From Hymenobacter aquaticus (GTDB taxonomy: Bacteria; Bacteroidota; Bacteroidia; Cytophagales; Hymenobacteraceae), in NCBI RefSeq assembly GCF_004765605.1, contig NZ_SRLC01000001.1, forward strand, positions 2,418,001-2,482,000: 64,000 nucleotides of DNA, in the 5' to 3' direction. The notes under the pieces are model-generated. The model ran no database searches. It saw nothing but the letters and a program-made list of their open reading frames with translations, and was not told the origin of the DNA. Shown piece by piece: positions 45,900-54,486 of the stretch (positions within the stretch are counted from its first letter, which is position 1; each line of letters begins with the position of its first letter). A program made the position numbers and the translations under genes.

Positions 45900-46940
45900 A
45901 TGACGACGATAACTGAGAACAACATCCTTCCGCTCGTAACGGACGAGCAAAAGCAAGCCGAGGAAACCTGGCGCAAGTCTATTCCAGCGCAGGTGTTTCT
46001 CAACTACTTCTTTGCCATCAACTATCACATTCAGGAGAATGATGACGCAACGGGTGGCTTGCAGCACCTCCCCTTCTTCCGGGCTCATCAGGCTGAGCTG
46101 ACGGAGGCTGACGTTCAGGCTATCAGCAAGCTACTACAGGCTTGCTGGAGCACGGAGTATGCCCTGCGCGCCACCGCCGAGCTGGGCGACGAAGAGTATC
46201 TGCGCAATGCTCTGCACTGGACGTTCCCGCAGGCCTACCACACCATTCTCTCCGGCCTGCAAGCCTTTCTTTACACGGCTGGGGTTCGGTCCAACAATCC
46301 TTCCTTGATCCGGCGGGAAGTGGGCCGCTTGGTGGTGCGCAATGCGTACCCGCGCCCGGTATCGTTCTACGCCGCCGGTGCTTACGGCGACTTTAGCATT
46401 CACCGCCTGCCGCTGGCTGGCTACAAGCCGGGCTTGCACATTGCGGGTAAGGAAATCGAGGCCCAGGCCCAGATCGGGCAGTTCCTGCGCACCACGCGTA
46501 AGATGAAGGCCCAGATTACCCGGCAGCAGGTGCAGGCCAACCCGAACACGGCCATCCGCAGCCAGAAAACCGGCAAGGTGCTCGACAAGTGGACGGCCTC
46601 GCATTGGCAGCAGATCACTTGGCGCCTGGGCTATACCACCATCTTCGACTTGCTGGGCCGCCTGCGCATTTCCCAGACCAGCCGCGAGATTGAGCGCTAC
46701 GTGGAAGCCGAGATTGACTTCAAGCTCTTCCACCAGTCGCTGCTCAACATTGTGAGCTACCTCAACGGCGTCCACGAGAGCTACATTGCCAAGGCCGTGG
46801 GCTTGGAACGCTACCAGCAATTGGTGCAGGAATTGCCCAAGCACCTACAGAACAGCTTCATAGCCGAGCGCCTGCGCACCCGCATCGAGCCCCTGCTCAC
46901 GGGTCAGGAGCCGCAGCAGCAGATGGGCATTGCAGCCTAA
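45900..46940 (+). CDS. Hypothetical protein, 346 residues, HEPN-like helical
   Basis: ATG 45900 is preferred over the in-frame ATGs at 45843 and 45864, as the added residues are AT-rich and look non-coding. The product is cytoplasmic and largely alpha-helical, with SIPAQVFLNYFFAINYHIQE near the N-terminus and a basic centre (TTRKMKAQITRQQ). Helical segments such as WTFPQAYHTILSGLQAFLY are reminiscent of HEPN-like proteins, but no catalytic RxxxxH is evident. The family is not recognised. Confidence 0.65.
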   Translation: MTTITENNILPLVTDEQKQAEETWRKSIPAQVFLNYFFAINYHIQENDDATGGLQHLPFFRAHQAELTEADVQAISKLLQACWSTEYALRATAELGDEEYLRNALHWTFPQAYHTILSGLQAFLYTAGVRSNNPSLIRREVGRLVVRNAYPRPVSFYAAGAYGDFSIHRLPLAGYKPGLHIAGKEIEAQAQIGQFLRTTRKMKAQITRQQVQANPNTAIRSQKTGKVLDKWTASHWQQITWRLGYTTIFDLLGRLRISQTSREIERYVEAEIDFKLFHQSLLNIVSYLNGVHESYIAKAVGLERYQQLVQELPKHLQNSFIAERLRTRIEPLLTGQEPQQQMGIAA

Positions 46941-46984
46941 GCCGCCCCGCGCTTTTTACAGTGTGCCTTACTCCATATAGACCT

Positions 46985-47014
46985 AAGCGCCATTCCTTTG
47001 GGATGGCGCTTTTT
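46985..47014 (+). terminator. Terminator of the hypothetical gene upstream of lysS
   Basis: A hairpin AAGCGCCATTCC/GGATGGCGCTT with one mismatch and a T5 tail. Confidence 0.75.
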
Positions 47015-47131
47015 GTTTGTGCCTACGGAAGTAGCGCTTCTGCTTTAGCCTGTGAGCTGCCCCGGCAAGTCCGGAATGACGTTCTTTTAGGCAAGCCGGT
47101 AGAACAGACTGTTATAATCTCGGTTTCAGAC

Positions 47132-47139
47132 TACCTTTG
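47132..47139 (+). promoter_or_regulatory. Candidate -7 box of the lysS promoter
   Basis: TACCTTTG is an exact TAnnTTTG match 23 nt before the lysS ATG. No clear TTG is found at the right spacing upstream. Confidence 0.45.
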
Positions 47140-47162
47140 CAGGCTTATAAACGACCATTCTC

Positions 47163-48725
47163 ATGCAGCACCTCAGCGAACAGGAACAGATACGCCGCCA
47201 GAAGCTGGAGGAACTTCAGAAGCTCGGCATTGAGCCGTATCCGTCCGAGCTATTCGATGTCAACTTCTACGCCCAGGAAATCCTCGACAACTACCACCCC
47301 GAGCTTAACAACTTCCAAGAAGTAAGCCTGGCGGGCCGGCTGATGTCGATTCGGGTGAAGGGTAAGGCCTCGTTTGCCGAGCTGCAGGACGCCTCAGGTC
47401 GTATTCAGCTCTACATCAACCGGGACGAAATCTGCCCCGGCGAAGACAAGGAGCTGTACAACACCGTGTTCAAGAAGCTGCTCGACCTGGGCGACTTTAT
47501 CGGGGTAAAAGGCCGCGTGTTCGTCACGATGGTAGGCGAAACCTCGATCCACGTAACGGGCCTGACGGTGCTCAGCAAGAGCCTGCGCCCTTTGCCCGTA
47601 GTAAAAGAGCGGGTAGACGAAGCTACCGGCGAGAAAATTACCTACGACGCCTTCACCGACCCCGAGGCCCGCTACCGTCAGCGCTATGTGGACCTGGTGG
47701 TAAACCCGCACGTGCGCGACGCTTTTATTAAGCGGACCCAGCTGGTGCAGGCCATGCGCAACTACCTCAACGACAAAGGCTACCTCGAAGTCGAAACCCC
47801 GATTCTGCAGCCGCTGTACGGGGGTGCGGCGGCCCGGCCCTTCAAGACCCACCACAACACGCTGGACATGACGCTCTACCTGCGCATTGCCAACGAGCTG
47901 TACCTCAAGCGCCTCATCGTGGGCGGCTTCGACGGGGTCTACGAATTTTCCAAAGACTTCCGCAACGAGGGCATGTCGCGGTTTCACAACCCGGAGTTCA
48001 CCCAGATGGAGCTCTACGTGGCCTACAAGGACTACTACTGGATGATGGATCTGGTGGAGGAAATGGTGGAGCGCGTAGCCCTGGCCCTGCACGGCAAAAC
48101 CGAAGTGCAGGTCGGCGACAACCTCATCAACTTCCAGCGTCCCTGGAAGCGCTTCACGATGGCCGAGTCCATTGAGCACTTCACCGGCTTCAACATCGAC
48201 GGCAAGAGCGAAGACGAGCTGCGCGCCGCCGCCAAGGAGCTGAAAGTGGGCCTCGACCCAAGCATGGGCAAGGCCAAGATCATCGACGAAATCTTCGGGG
48301 AGCACGTGGAGCCCAAGCTAATTCAGCCCACATTCATCACCGACTACCCCGTGGAAATGTCGCCGCTGGCCAAGAAGCACCGCTCGAAGCCGGGTTTGGT
48401 GGAGCGCTTCGAGGCGATTTGCAACGGCAAGGAAATCTGCAACGCCTTCAGTGAGCTCAACGACCCCATCGACCAGCGCCAGCGCTTCGAGGACCAATTG
48501 GAGCTGGGCAAGCGCGGCGACACCGAGGCTATGGTGCTCGACGAAGACTTCCTACGGGCCCTGGAGTACGGCATGCCGCCCACGGCCGGCCTGGGCATCG
48601 GCATCGACCGCCTGAGTATGATTATGACCAACTCCAACTCGATTCAGGACGTGCTGTTCTTTCCGCAGATGAAGCCGGAATACAGCAAGTCGGAAAACGC
48701 GCCGCACCCGGAAGGAGGCGAATAA
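47163..48725 (+). CDS. lysS: Lysine-tRNA ligase, class II
   Basis: A 520-residue protein. An OB-fold anticodon-binding domain (about 50-160, [20 protein letters not shown]) is followed by the class II core. Motif 1 is in [20 protein letters not shown], motif 2 in [18 protein letters not shown], and motif 3 in [13 protein letters not shown]. It charges tRNA-Lys in the cytoplasm. Length and all three motifs match bacterial LysS. The gene is followed immediately by a tandem repeat array that includes a strong hairpin. Confidence 0.97.
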   Translation: MQHLSEQEQIRRQKLEELQKLGIEPYPSELFDVNFYAQEILDNYHPELNNFQEVSLAGRLMSIRVKGKASFAELQDASGRIQLYINRDEICPGEDKELYNTVFKKLLDLGDFIGVKGRVFVTMVGETSIHVTGLTVLSKSLRPLPVVKERVDEATGEKITYDAFTDPEARYRQRYVDLVVNPHVRDAFIKRTQLVQAMRNYLNDKGYLEVETPILQPLYGGAAARPFKTHHNTLDMTLYLRIANELYLKRLIVGGFDGVYEFSKDFRNEGMSRFHNPEFTQMELYVAYKDYYWMMDLVEEMVERVALALHGKTEVQVGDNLINFQRPWKRFTMAESIEHFTGFNIDGKSEDELRAAAKELKVGLDPSMGKAKIIDEIFGEHVEPKLIQPTFITDYPVEMSPLAKKHRSKPGLVERFEAICNGKEICNAFSELNDPIDQRQRFEDQLELGKRGDTEAMVLDEDFLRALEYGMPPTAGLGIGIDRLSMIMTNSNSIQDVLFFPQMKPEYSKSENAPHPEGGE

Positions 48726-48772
48726 CCCGCCGCACCCGCTGCGGGCGGCCCGGAAAACTCCGGATACCCCGC

Positions 48773-49024
48773 GACAAGTGTCCCGAACCACCCGAAAAAC
48801 TTCGGGCGGTTCGGGACACTTGTTTTAGGCCACCCAAGAAACTTAGGATGCCCTGCGACAAGTGTCGTGGGCCAGTCGAGAAACTTCGGGTGCCCTACGA
48901 CACTTGTCGCGGACCGGTCGAGAAACTTAGGGTGGTCTGGGACAAGTGTCGTGGGCCAGTCGAGAAACTTCGGGTGGTCTGGGACAAGTGTCGTGGACGG
49001 TCCCAGGTTTCTCGGGCCTCCCAA
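48773..49024. repeat. 42-bp periodic array 1, hairpin-forming units
   Basis: The word GACAAGTGTC or its reverse complement GACACTTGTC (the second unit reads GACACTTGTT) starts at 48773, 48815, 48857, 48899, 48941 and 48983, exactly every 42 bp. The first four alternate in orientation and the last two share one. Units also share AAACTT(C/A)GG near their middle. Neighbouring opposite units can form long hairpins. It lies directly after lysS. A related array is at 63454-63690. Confidence 0.9.
48774..48823 (+). terminator. Long hairpin after lysS (first two array units)
   Basis: Positions 48774-48796 pair with 48801-48823 over 23 nt with one mismatch and a 4-nt loop, then a short T run. It probably terminates lysS transcripts. 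Confidence 0.75.
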
Positions 49025-49085
49025 TGCCGGGCACGCGGCACCACCAGAAGGCCCCGGCCTGGGGAATGCGGAGGGCCTAAACGTC

Positions 49086-49120
49086 GAAAAGCCTCCTGCG
49101 TAAGTCGCAGAAGGCTTTTC
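49086..49120. terminator. Terminator-like hairpin downstream of array 1
   Basis: A 15-bp stem with one mismatch (GAAAAGCCTCCTGCG with CGCAGAAGGCTTTTC), then TTTT. A near copy is at 49347-49383. Confidence 0.8.
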
Positions 49121-49129
49121 TTTTGATAA

Positions 49130-49596
49130 CTAACCTATCGTCGTATCATGGGATTCCTGAAAGAAGCTTACCAAGTTGCCGTACGATTTTGCTACCGGAG
49201 GGCTTGAATTTCTGGTAGAAGCTCTACAGCGGGCAATTTTGCTTTCAAGACATCCCAACTTCTATAAGTTGGTTATGAGTACTTTAACGCAAGCAAAAAG
49301 AGAAGGTTACGGCCTGGCCGAAAAAAATGCAGCCAGCCTAAAAATCGAAAAGCCTCCCGCGTAAAAGTCGCGGGAGGCTTTTCTTTAGTACAACTAGCTT
49401 ACCCTTCCAATCGGGTACTAGCAGAGAAGTGTGCGATGGACAAGTCTGATTTTGCTGGGGGAACAAAAAACCATTTCCCTCAGAAGCTCCTACCGTCGGC
49501 AATTTTACTCTCCTAGCTTCTCCGACCTTCTTTCAAGCTCGTTGTATAGTCTTTAACGCCGGCGTTTCCGAAAGGTTACGCTCCGGCGAAAAAAAA
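49130..49596. other. Noncoding region with degenerate duplications
   Basis: No credible gene. The stretch at about 49220-49315 and another at about 49485-49580 share GGCAATTTT, CTTTAACGC and AAGGTTACG in the same order, so one is probably a decayed copy of the other. It also contains a copy of the hairpin at 49086. A short open frame from 49176 has no recognisable family. Confidence 0.5.
49347..49383. terminator. Second copy of the GAAAAGCCTCC hairpin
   Basis: A perfect 15-bp stem (49347-49361 with 49369-49383), loop of 7, then CTTT. It is nearly identical to the hairpin 261 bp upstream. Confidence 0.8.
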
Positions 49597-49971
49597 TTAT
49601 AACGACCGGCCGGGTTCGGCGTCGTTGGGGGCAGCGGCCGGGTTGTGGTCGGTGGCGCCCGGCGTGTTGGCGCTGGTTGTGGCGTGGGAGCTGGCGCCCG
49701 TGTCCTGGCTCATGGCCCGCAGCACTTCGTCGGCGGCGCTACGGCCTGCCGGGGTGGCATCGGTGGCCGCGTCACCCGTTTTGGGCGTGTTGATGCGGGC
49801 TACTGCTTCCTTGAGCAGCCGGCTCAGGTCGTCGCTCCACTTGGAGGCGGAGCTTTTCAGGCCGGCACGGGTTTCCTCGCCGGTTTCGGGGGCCAGCAAC
49901 AGGCCCGCCACGGCGCCGGCCGTGGCACCGACCAGCAGGGACAGAATTACTTTACCGCTAGTGTCTTTCAT
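49597..49971 (-). CDS. YtxH-domain protein
   Basis: A 124-residue protein. The N-terminal YtxH module has a glycine-zipper membrane segment (LLVGATAGAVAGLLLAP) followed by ETGEETRAGLKSSASKW. The C-terminal half is low-complexity Ala/Thr/Pro. YtxH proteins are general-stress-associated and poorly understood. It is followed on the same strand by noncoding sequence, and the other YtxH gene lies 159 bp upstream. Confidence 0.88.
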   Translation of the reverse strand: MKDTSGKVILSLLVGATAGAVAGLLLAPETGEETRAGLKSSASKWSDDLSRLLKEAVARINTPKTGDAATDATPAGRSAADEVLRAMSQDTGASSHATTSANTPGATDHNPAAAPNDAEPGRSL

Positions 49972-50067
49972 CAGAAAAAGGATAAGCTGTGAATTCGTGG
50001 TTATAGGAGGGCTCCCGGGGCAGCGCTCCGGGAAAACTAACGCGAATCCGACGTGAAAGTTGTAGAA

Positions 50068-50103
50068 AAACGGCCTCGCCTCCGGGGGGAAGCGAGGCCG
50101 TTT
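50068..50103 (-). terminator. Terminator of the YtxH-CsbD gene
   Basis: A 12-bp perfect stem (AAACGGCCTCGC with GCGAGGCCGTTT), followed by T's on the minus strand. Confidence 0.85.
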
Positions 50104-50130
50104 GACAGCGTTGCAGGTCGTTGAGCAGGC

Positions 50131-50565
50131 CTACAGGTCGTTCAGCATTTTGGTGATTTCGCGCTTGCCTTTGCCCAGCTTGCCCTGCAAGCGGCCAACC
50201 AGCTCGTCGCCTTTGCCTTCGGTGTAGTCCAGGTCCTCGTCGGTCAACTGGGCGTACTGCTGCTTCAGCTTGCCTTTCAGCTCGTTCCAGTCGCCTTTTA
50301 GGTTCAGGCTGCTGCCTACGCCCGTGACGCCCATATCTTCGAGCTTCTCCACGTAGCCTTTGAACTTGGCGTCCAGCTCCTCGCCATATTTCGAGAGCTG
50401 CTCGCCCAAGGTGCCGCTGTATTTGGTAGCGGCGTTGCGCAGGTTTTCGCGGGTAGCTTTGCCCTTATCGGGGGCCATCAGCATACCGGCAATGATACCG
50501 GCGCCAGCGCCAGCCAGAGCAGCCAAAAGGATTTTACCGGAGTTGTCTTCTTCGTGATACGACAT
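50131..50565 (-). CDS. YtxH-CsbD fusion stress protein
   Basis: A 144-residue protein from ATG 50565; an upstream open extension is rejected. YtxH membrane segment (LLAALAGAGAGIIAGMLMAP) and stalk (KATRENLRNAATKYSG) come first. A CsbD-like helical domain follows from about residue 90 (LKGDWNELKGKLKQQYAQL, KGDELVGRLQGKLGKGK). CsbD is a general-stress protein, and the fusion with YtxH suggests membrane-tethered stress function. Regulation is not visible in the sequence. Confidence 0.9.
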   Translation of the reverse strand: MSYHEEDNSGKILLAALAGAGAGIIAGMLMAPDKGKATRENLRNAATKYSGTLGEQLSKYGEELDAKFKGYVEKLEDMGVTGVGSSLNLKGDWNELKGKLKQQYAQLTDEDLDYTEGKGDELVGRLQGKLGKGKREITKMLNDL

Positions 50566-50819
50566 GGTGTTGAGGGAGAATAGATGAGAAATTGAACAGT
50601 GGTCGGTGGGACTCGTTCGGGTGGGTTCGGCCTTCGGCGGAGTTGCATTGCCGGGGGGCAAGCTCAGCCACTGTGGGGCCATTCTGCCTGCCTATACGAA
50701 GCCAGCCGGCCGGGGTTATGGCCGCAAGCTAAAAAATAGGCAAAGCAGAATATCTGCGCGGCCGTTACATATTTGCGCCAAGCCCGTTAGGGACTTATTC
50801 ACCTCTTATTTCGTTTCTC

Positions 50820-51071
50820 ATGTTCCGAACTGGTGCAGCCTTGCTGCTGCTTTCCTCGCTGCTGGCCTGCAACCGGGCCACCCCGCCCACTGCCGCCGGC
50901 CCGGCCTGCATCGACCCCACCAAGATCCGGCAGGACGCCATGTGCACCATGGACTACAACCCGGTATGCGGCTGCGACGGCAAAACCTACGGCAATGCCT
51001 GCGTGGCCACCAATGCCGGCGTCACGTCCTTCACCAAGGGGGAATGCCCGCCCGCTTCCACCACCAACTAA
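50820..51071 (+). CDS. Kazal-type protease inhibitor lipoprotein (P1 Met)
   Basis: An 83-residue protein. A lipoprotein signal ends LLAC (C17). The Kazal domain follows: [20 protein letters not shown] then [12 protein letters not shown] and the last Cys in KGEC. By alignment to ovomucoid (CTLEY), the P1 residue is the Met in CTMDY. It would inhibit chymotrypsin- or elastase-like serine proteases at the outer membrane. A 12-bp gap separates it from the cupin gene. Confidence 0.9.
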   Translation: MFRTGAALLLLSSLLACNRATPPTAAGPACIDPTKIRQDAMCTMDYNPVCGCDGKTYGNACVATNAGVTSFTKGECPPASTTN

Positions 51072-51082
51072 TCCTCTTTGCT

Positions 51083-51451
51083 ATGTCCGAAAAACGGTAT
51101 TTCCGTCAGCAGAACCCCTTCCGCGTGCCCACCACCGACGGCAAGCTGATTGAAGAGCACATTGGCCTGGCCAGCACCCAGACGTGCGCCTACAGCGTGG
51201 CCCACATGGTGGCGCCGCCCCAGTGGAGTGAGCCCCACCAGAACCCGCAGTTCGATGAAATCACCATCGTGGTGCGGGGCCGTAAGCGGTTTGAAGTCGA
51301 TAGCGACATCATTGAGCTGGGTGCCGGCGAATCGCTGCTGATTAAGGCCGGGGCCCGGGTGCGCTACTCCAACCCCTTCGATGCCGAGTGCGAGTACTGG
51401 TCGATCTGCGTGCCCGCCTTCTCGATGGACACGGTGCACCGCGAAGAGTAG
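51083..51451 (+). CDS. Cupin-domain protein
   Basis: A 122-residue single cupin from ATG 51083; a long in-frame upstream stretch overlaps the Kazal gene and is rejected. Cupin motif 1 is partly recognisable in WSEPHQNPQFDEITIVVRGRKRFEVD and motif 2 in LGAGESLLIKAGARVRYSN. It lies between two Kazal inhibitor genes and is co-directional with both. Its ligand is unknown. Confidence 0.85.
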   Translation: MSEKRYFRQQNPFRVPTTDGKLIEEHIGLASTQTCAYSVAHMVAPPQWSEPHQNPQFDEITIVVRGRKRFEVDSDIIELGAGESLLIKAGARVRYSNPFDAECEYWSICVPAFSMDTVHREE

Positions 51452-51527
51452 CCGCCCCGGGATGCAACCGGCGGACGAAATATAGACTCTTACCGATATA
51501 CGTTGTCTCACTTGTTGCCAACTCCCG

Positions 51528-51770
51528 ATGAAACGCACGCTACTTCTCGCCGGGGCAGTTTTCGGCCTGCTGACCGCCTGCCAGGACTCCGACTGCTCCC
51601 CCACCTCCGACTGCATCGACCCGGCCAAGATCCGGCGGGACGCCATATGCACCGCGGACTACAACCCCGTATGCGGCTGCGATGGTAAAACCTACTCCAA
51701 CGCGTGTGCGGCAGAAAGCGCGGGCGTGAAATCGTACGCGCAAGGCGGGTGCGCCACCAAGCCTAACTAG
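51528..51770 (+). CDS. Kazal-type protease inhibitor lipoprotein (P1 Ala)
   Basis: An 80-residue protein closely related to the one at 50820. A lipoprotein signal ends LLTAC (C18), and the Kazal domain has all six Cys ([32 protein letters not shown]). The P1 residue is Ala (CTADY), a preference linked to elastase-like proteases. The two inhibitors thus differ at the specificity-determining residue. A hairpin terminator follows. Confidence 0.9.
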   Translation: MKRTLLLAGAVFGLLTACQDSDCSPTSDCIDPAKIRRDAICTADYNPVCGCDGKTYSNACAAESAGVKSYAQGGCATKPN

Positions 51771-51789
51771 CGCCGGAAGCCGGCGCCCA

Positions 51790-51826
51790 GGAAAAGCTCA
51801 ACCGCGGGTAGTGGTTGAGCTTTTCC
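51790..51826 (+). terminator. Terminator of the Kazal/cupin unit
   Basis: A 14-bp perfect stem (GGAAAAGCTCAACC with GGTTGAGCTTTTCC) with a 9-nt loop. Confidence 0.85.
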
Positions 51827-51912
51827 CCTGGTAAATAGGCTCGGCCAGGGCTACCCCAACCGCCGGCTTCTGCCTATATTACCGGTACTTCCCCGGACCT
51901 AACGTTTCCTGC

Positions 51913-52770
51913 ATGGACCAGCGCATTATCAACCTGTTTGACGAATACACCCACAAGCCGCTCACGCGCAAGGAGTTTATTGAGCGCCTGGTGAAGCTGA
52001 CCGGCGGCATGGCGCTGGCTATGTCGGCGCTGTCGGTGCTGGACCCCGGCTACGCCCAGGCCGCTACCATCGAGGAAACCGACAAGGATCTGATAACGGA
52101 AGAAGTAAGCTGGCCCGGCGACGAGGCCACGATGAAAGGCTACCTGGCCCGCCCCAAAGGCCGCAAAAAGCGGGGCGCGGTGGTGGTCATTCACGAAAAC
52201 CGGGGCCTGACGCCCCACATCAAGGACGTGACGCGCCGCGTGGCCAAGGCCGGCTACCTGGCCCTGGGCGTCGATGCCCTGAGCCCACTGGGCGGCACGC
52301 CGGCCAACGAAGACGAAGGCCGCACCCTGATTGGCAAGCTCGATGCCGAGCAAAACCTGGGCAACTACCTGCGGGCCCTGAACTACCTGCGCACCCGCCC
52401 GGACAGCAACGGCAAAACCGGCGGCGTGGGCTTTTGCTGGGGTGGAGCCCTGGCCAACCAGCTGGCCGTACACGATTCGCGGCTCAACGCGGCCGTGGCC
52501 TACTACGGCATGCAGCCCAAGCCCGAAGACGTGGCCATGATCAAAGCCCACGTGCTGCTGCACTACGGCGGGCTGGATGAGCGGGTGAATGCCGGGGCAG
52601 CGGCTTACGAAGCAGCCCTGAAGGCCGCGCACGTGCCGTACGAGCAGTTTATCTACCAGGGCGCCAACCACGCCTTCAACAACGACTCCTCCCCCGCCCG
52701 CTACAACGCCGAAGCGGCCAAGCTGGCCTGGGAACGAACCCTGCGCCTGTTCCAGGAACAGCTTTCGTAG
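51913..52770 (+). CDS. Dienelactone hydrolase family protein
   Basis: A 285-residue protein. An N-terminal export-like region (hydrophobic 30-50 ending AQA) leads to the DLH fold. The nucleophile is C175 in GFCWGG, with E95 in IHENRGL, D222 in LDERV and H253 in NHAFNN, so the triad and the Glu typical of DLH are complete. It hydrolyses lactones or related esters. The Cys nucleophile separates it from ordinary esterases. The long N-terminal region suggests envelope location. Confidence 0.92.
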   Translation: MDQRIINLFDEYTHKPLTRKEFIERLVKLTGGMALAMSALSVLDPGYAQAATIEETDKDLITEEVSWPGDEATMKGYLARPKGRKKRGAVVVIHENRGLTPHIKDVTRRVAKAGYLALGVDALSPLGGTPANEDEGRTLIGKLDAEQNLGNYLRALNYLRTRPDSNGKTGGVGFCWGGALANQLAVHDSRLNAAVAYYGMQPKPEDVAMIKAHVLLHYGGLDERVNAGAAAYEAALKAAHVPYEQFIYQGANHAFNNDSSPARYNAEAAKLAWERTLRLFQEQLS

Positions 52771-52774
52771 CTCA

Positions 52775-52810
52775 CAAAAAAGCCCGGCAGGTAATGGCCG
52801 GGCTTTTTTG
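52775..52810. terminator. Bidirectional terminator
   Basis: A 14-bp perfect stem with A6/T6 edges lies between the convergent DLH and M28 genes. Confidence 0.92.
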
Positions 52811-52829
52811 TTGTTGAGCGAGTGGGTTG

Positions 52830-54383
52830 CTACTGAGGCTTGCCGGCCGGGGGCTGGGGCTTGCGTGGCAGCTTCTGGTCGCGCATGGCAGCGTGGTAGA
52901 CAAACGTGGCCACTACCACGGAAGCCTGCTTGAGGTCGTCGGCGGGGAGACGCTCGTAGGTGTCCATGTTGGTGTGGTGGGTGCGCGTACCGTAGTCGAG
53001 CGGGTCTTGAATAAACTGGAAGCCGGGCAGGCCCACCGCGTCGAACGACAGGTGGTCGGTGCCGCCGGTGTTGCGCAGCGTGACGGTAGTGGCACCCAAG
53101 TCGGCCAGGGGTTTTAGCCAGTCCGTGAAAATCGGGGCTACGGCCGCGTTGCCCTGCGCGTAGATACCCCGGATTTTGCCGGCGCCGTTGTCGAGGTTAA
53201 AGTACGCGGCCAGCTTGGCGTGGTCGGGCAGCACCTGCATGGTGGCGGGGTCGGCAAAGTGGTTTTTAACGTAGTTTTTCGAGCCGTGCAGGCCCTGCTC
53301 CTCCTCCCCCCACAGCGCAATCCGGATGGTGCGGCGGGGCTGCACGCCGGCCGCTTTCAGGATGCGGACGGCTTCCATCATCACGGCACAGCCGGCGGCG
53401 TTATCGGTAGCCCCGGTGGCCGCGTGCCAGGAGTCGAGGTGGGCACCCAGCATGACTACTTCGTGCTTCAGCTTCCGGTCGGTGCCCGGAATTTCGGCCA
53501 CCACGTTGTAGCCCTTCAGATCCTGGGTTTGGAAGAGGGTGCGGGTTTCCAGCTCAATTTCCACCGGAATGCCGGCTTCGGCCAGCCGAATCAGCCGCAG
53601 CTGGTCTTCGGGGGCCATTTCCATTTCCGGCAGTACCGGTTTGGCGTCGGCCGCGTAGGGGGCGCCGTTGCTGGTAAAGAACGTGCCGTCGGAGCCGCCC
53701 CGGGTGCTGAGCACCGCCGCGGCGCCTTCGCTCAGGTAGAAGTCGGCCATTTTGGCGCGCAGGGCTAGTTGGGCCCGACGGGCTGCCATCCGGTCGGTAT
53801 CCGGGGCGGTAGTCGGCGCGGCGGGCGTTTCCGTGAGCTTTTTCAGCTCCTCGGCGGTGTAGCGCCGGGCATCGGGCTCGAAGGTAGTTTTGGGCGGATT
53901 GGCGACTTCCGTCAGCACGATTTTGTCGCGCAGCTGGCCTTTGTACTTGTCCAGATCCGCCTCGGTAGCGGCTTTTACCACTACCACGCTCTTTTTCAGC
54001 GGGCCGCTGGTAGAAGGCGTCCAGGCTTTGGGGGCTCCCAGCAGGGCGTGGTAATACGGGGCCGTCATGGCCACGTACGACTTCTCGATATCCCAGCCCC
54101 GGCCAAACGTGCCCCAGGGCTCGACGGCTGCATTGGTCAGGCCCCAGCCGGCCAGCTGGGTTTTGGTCCACTCGTTGGCGCGCTGCAAACCGGCCGAGCC
54201 CGCCAGGCGCGGCCCGCACACGTCGGTGAGGTAAAACGCGGTTTCCATTACCCGGGAGCGGTCCATGCCCTCGTCCCGGATTTTGGTGAGCATGAGCGGG
54301 TCGGCTTTTTCGGCCTGCTGGGCCACGGCGGCGGCAGGCAGCAGGGAGCAGCCAATAAGGAAGAGAAGAGCGAAAGGGCGCAT
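52830..54383 (-). CDS. Secreted M28-family zinc aminopeptidase
   Basis: A 517-residue protein with a signal peptide (LLFLIGCSLLPAAAVAQ). A PA-like insert runs from about 130 to 300. The M28 catalytic domain has zinc ligands His in LGAHLDSW, bridging Asp in GATDNAAG, the Glu pair in LWGEEEQGLHGS, Asp in YFNLDNGAG and His in THHTNMDT. It removes N-terminal residues from peptides in the periplasm or outside the cell. The short tail is Lys/Pro-rich. It converges on the DLH gene. Confidence 0.94.
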   Translation of the reverse strand: MRPFALLFLIGCSLLPAAAVAQQAEKADPLMLTKIRDEGMDRSRVMETAFYLTDVCGPRLAGSAGLQRANEWTKTQLAGWGLTNAAVEPWGTFGRGWDIEKSYVAMTAPYYHALLGAPKAWTPSTSGPLKKSVVVVKAATEADLDKYKGQLRDKIVLTEVANPPKTTFEPDARRYTAEELKKLTETPAAPTTAPDTDRMAARRAQLALRAKMADFYLSEGAAAVLSTRGGSDGTFFTSNGAPYAADAKPVLPEMEMAPEDQLRLIRLAEAGIPVEIELETRTLFQTQDLKGYNVVAEIPGTDRKLKHEVVMLGAHLDSWHAATGATDNAAGCAVMMEAVRILKAAGVQPRRTIRIALWGEEEQGLHGSKNYVKNHFADPATMQVLPDHAKLAAYFNLDNGAGKIRGIYAQGNAAVAPIFTDWLKPLADLGATTVTLRNTGGTDHLSFDAVGLPGFQFIQDPLDYGTRTHHTNMDTYERLPADDLKQASVVVATFVYHAAMRDQKLPRKPQPPAGKPQ

Positions 54384-54486
54384 AGCAAACGGGGCAGCCC
54401 ATAGCGGCTGGTGCTGCTAAAGTAACGCTTCGCCCCGCTGACGTTGCAGCCGATGACGGTTGAGCCCCACGCCGAAGTGCGGGACG

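Noticed and set aside
48773..49024. CRISPR array downstream of lysS
   Set aside because: The conserved part is only about 10 bp, the spacers are themselves repeated, and no cas gene is near.
48848..49126. Open frame encoding a 14-residue tandem peptide repeat
   Set aside because: A 42-bp repeat keeps any frame open; the peptide has no start region or family resemblance.
49176..49364. Small gene after array 1
   Set aside because: TTG start, no family, and it lies in a duplicated decayed block ending in a terminator hairpin.
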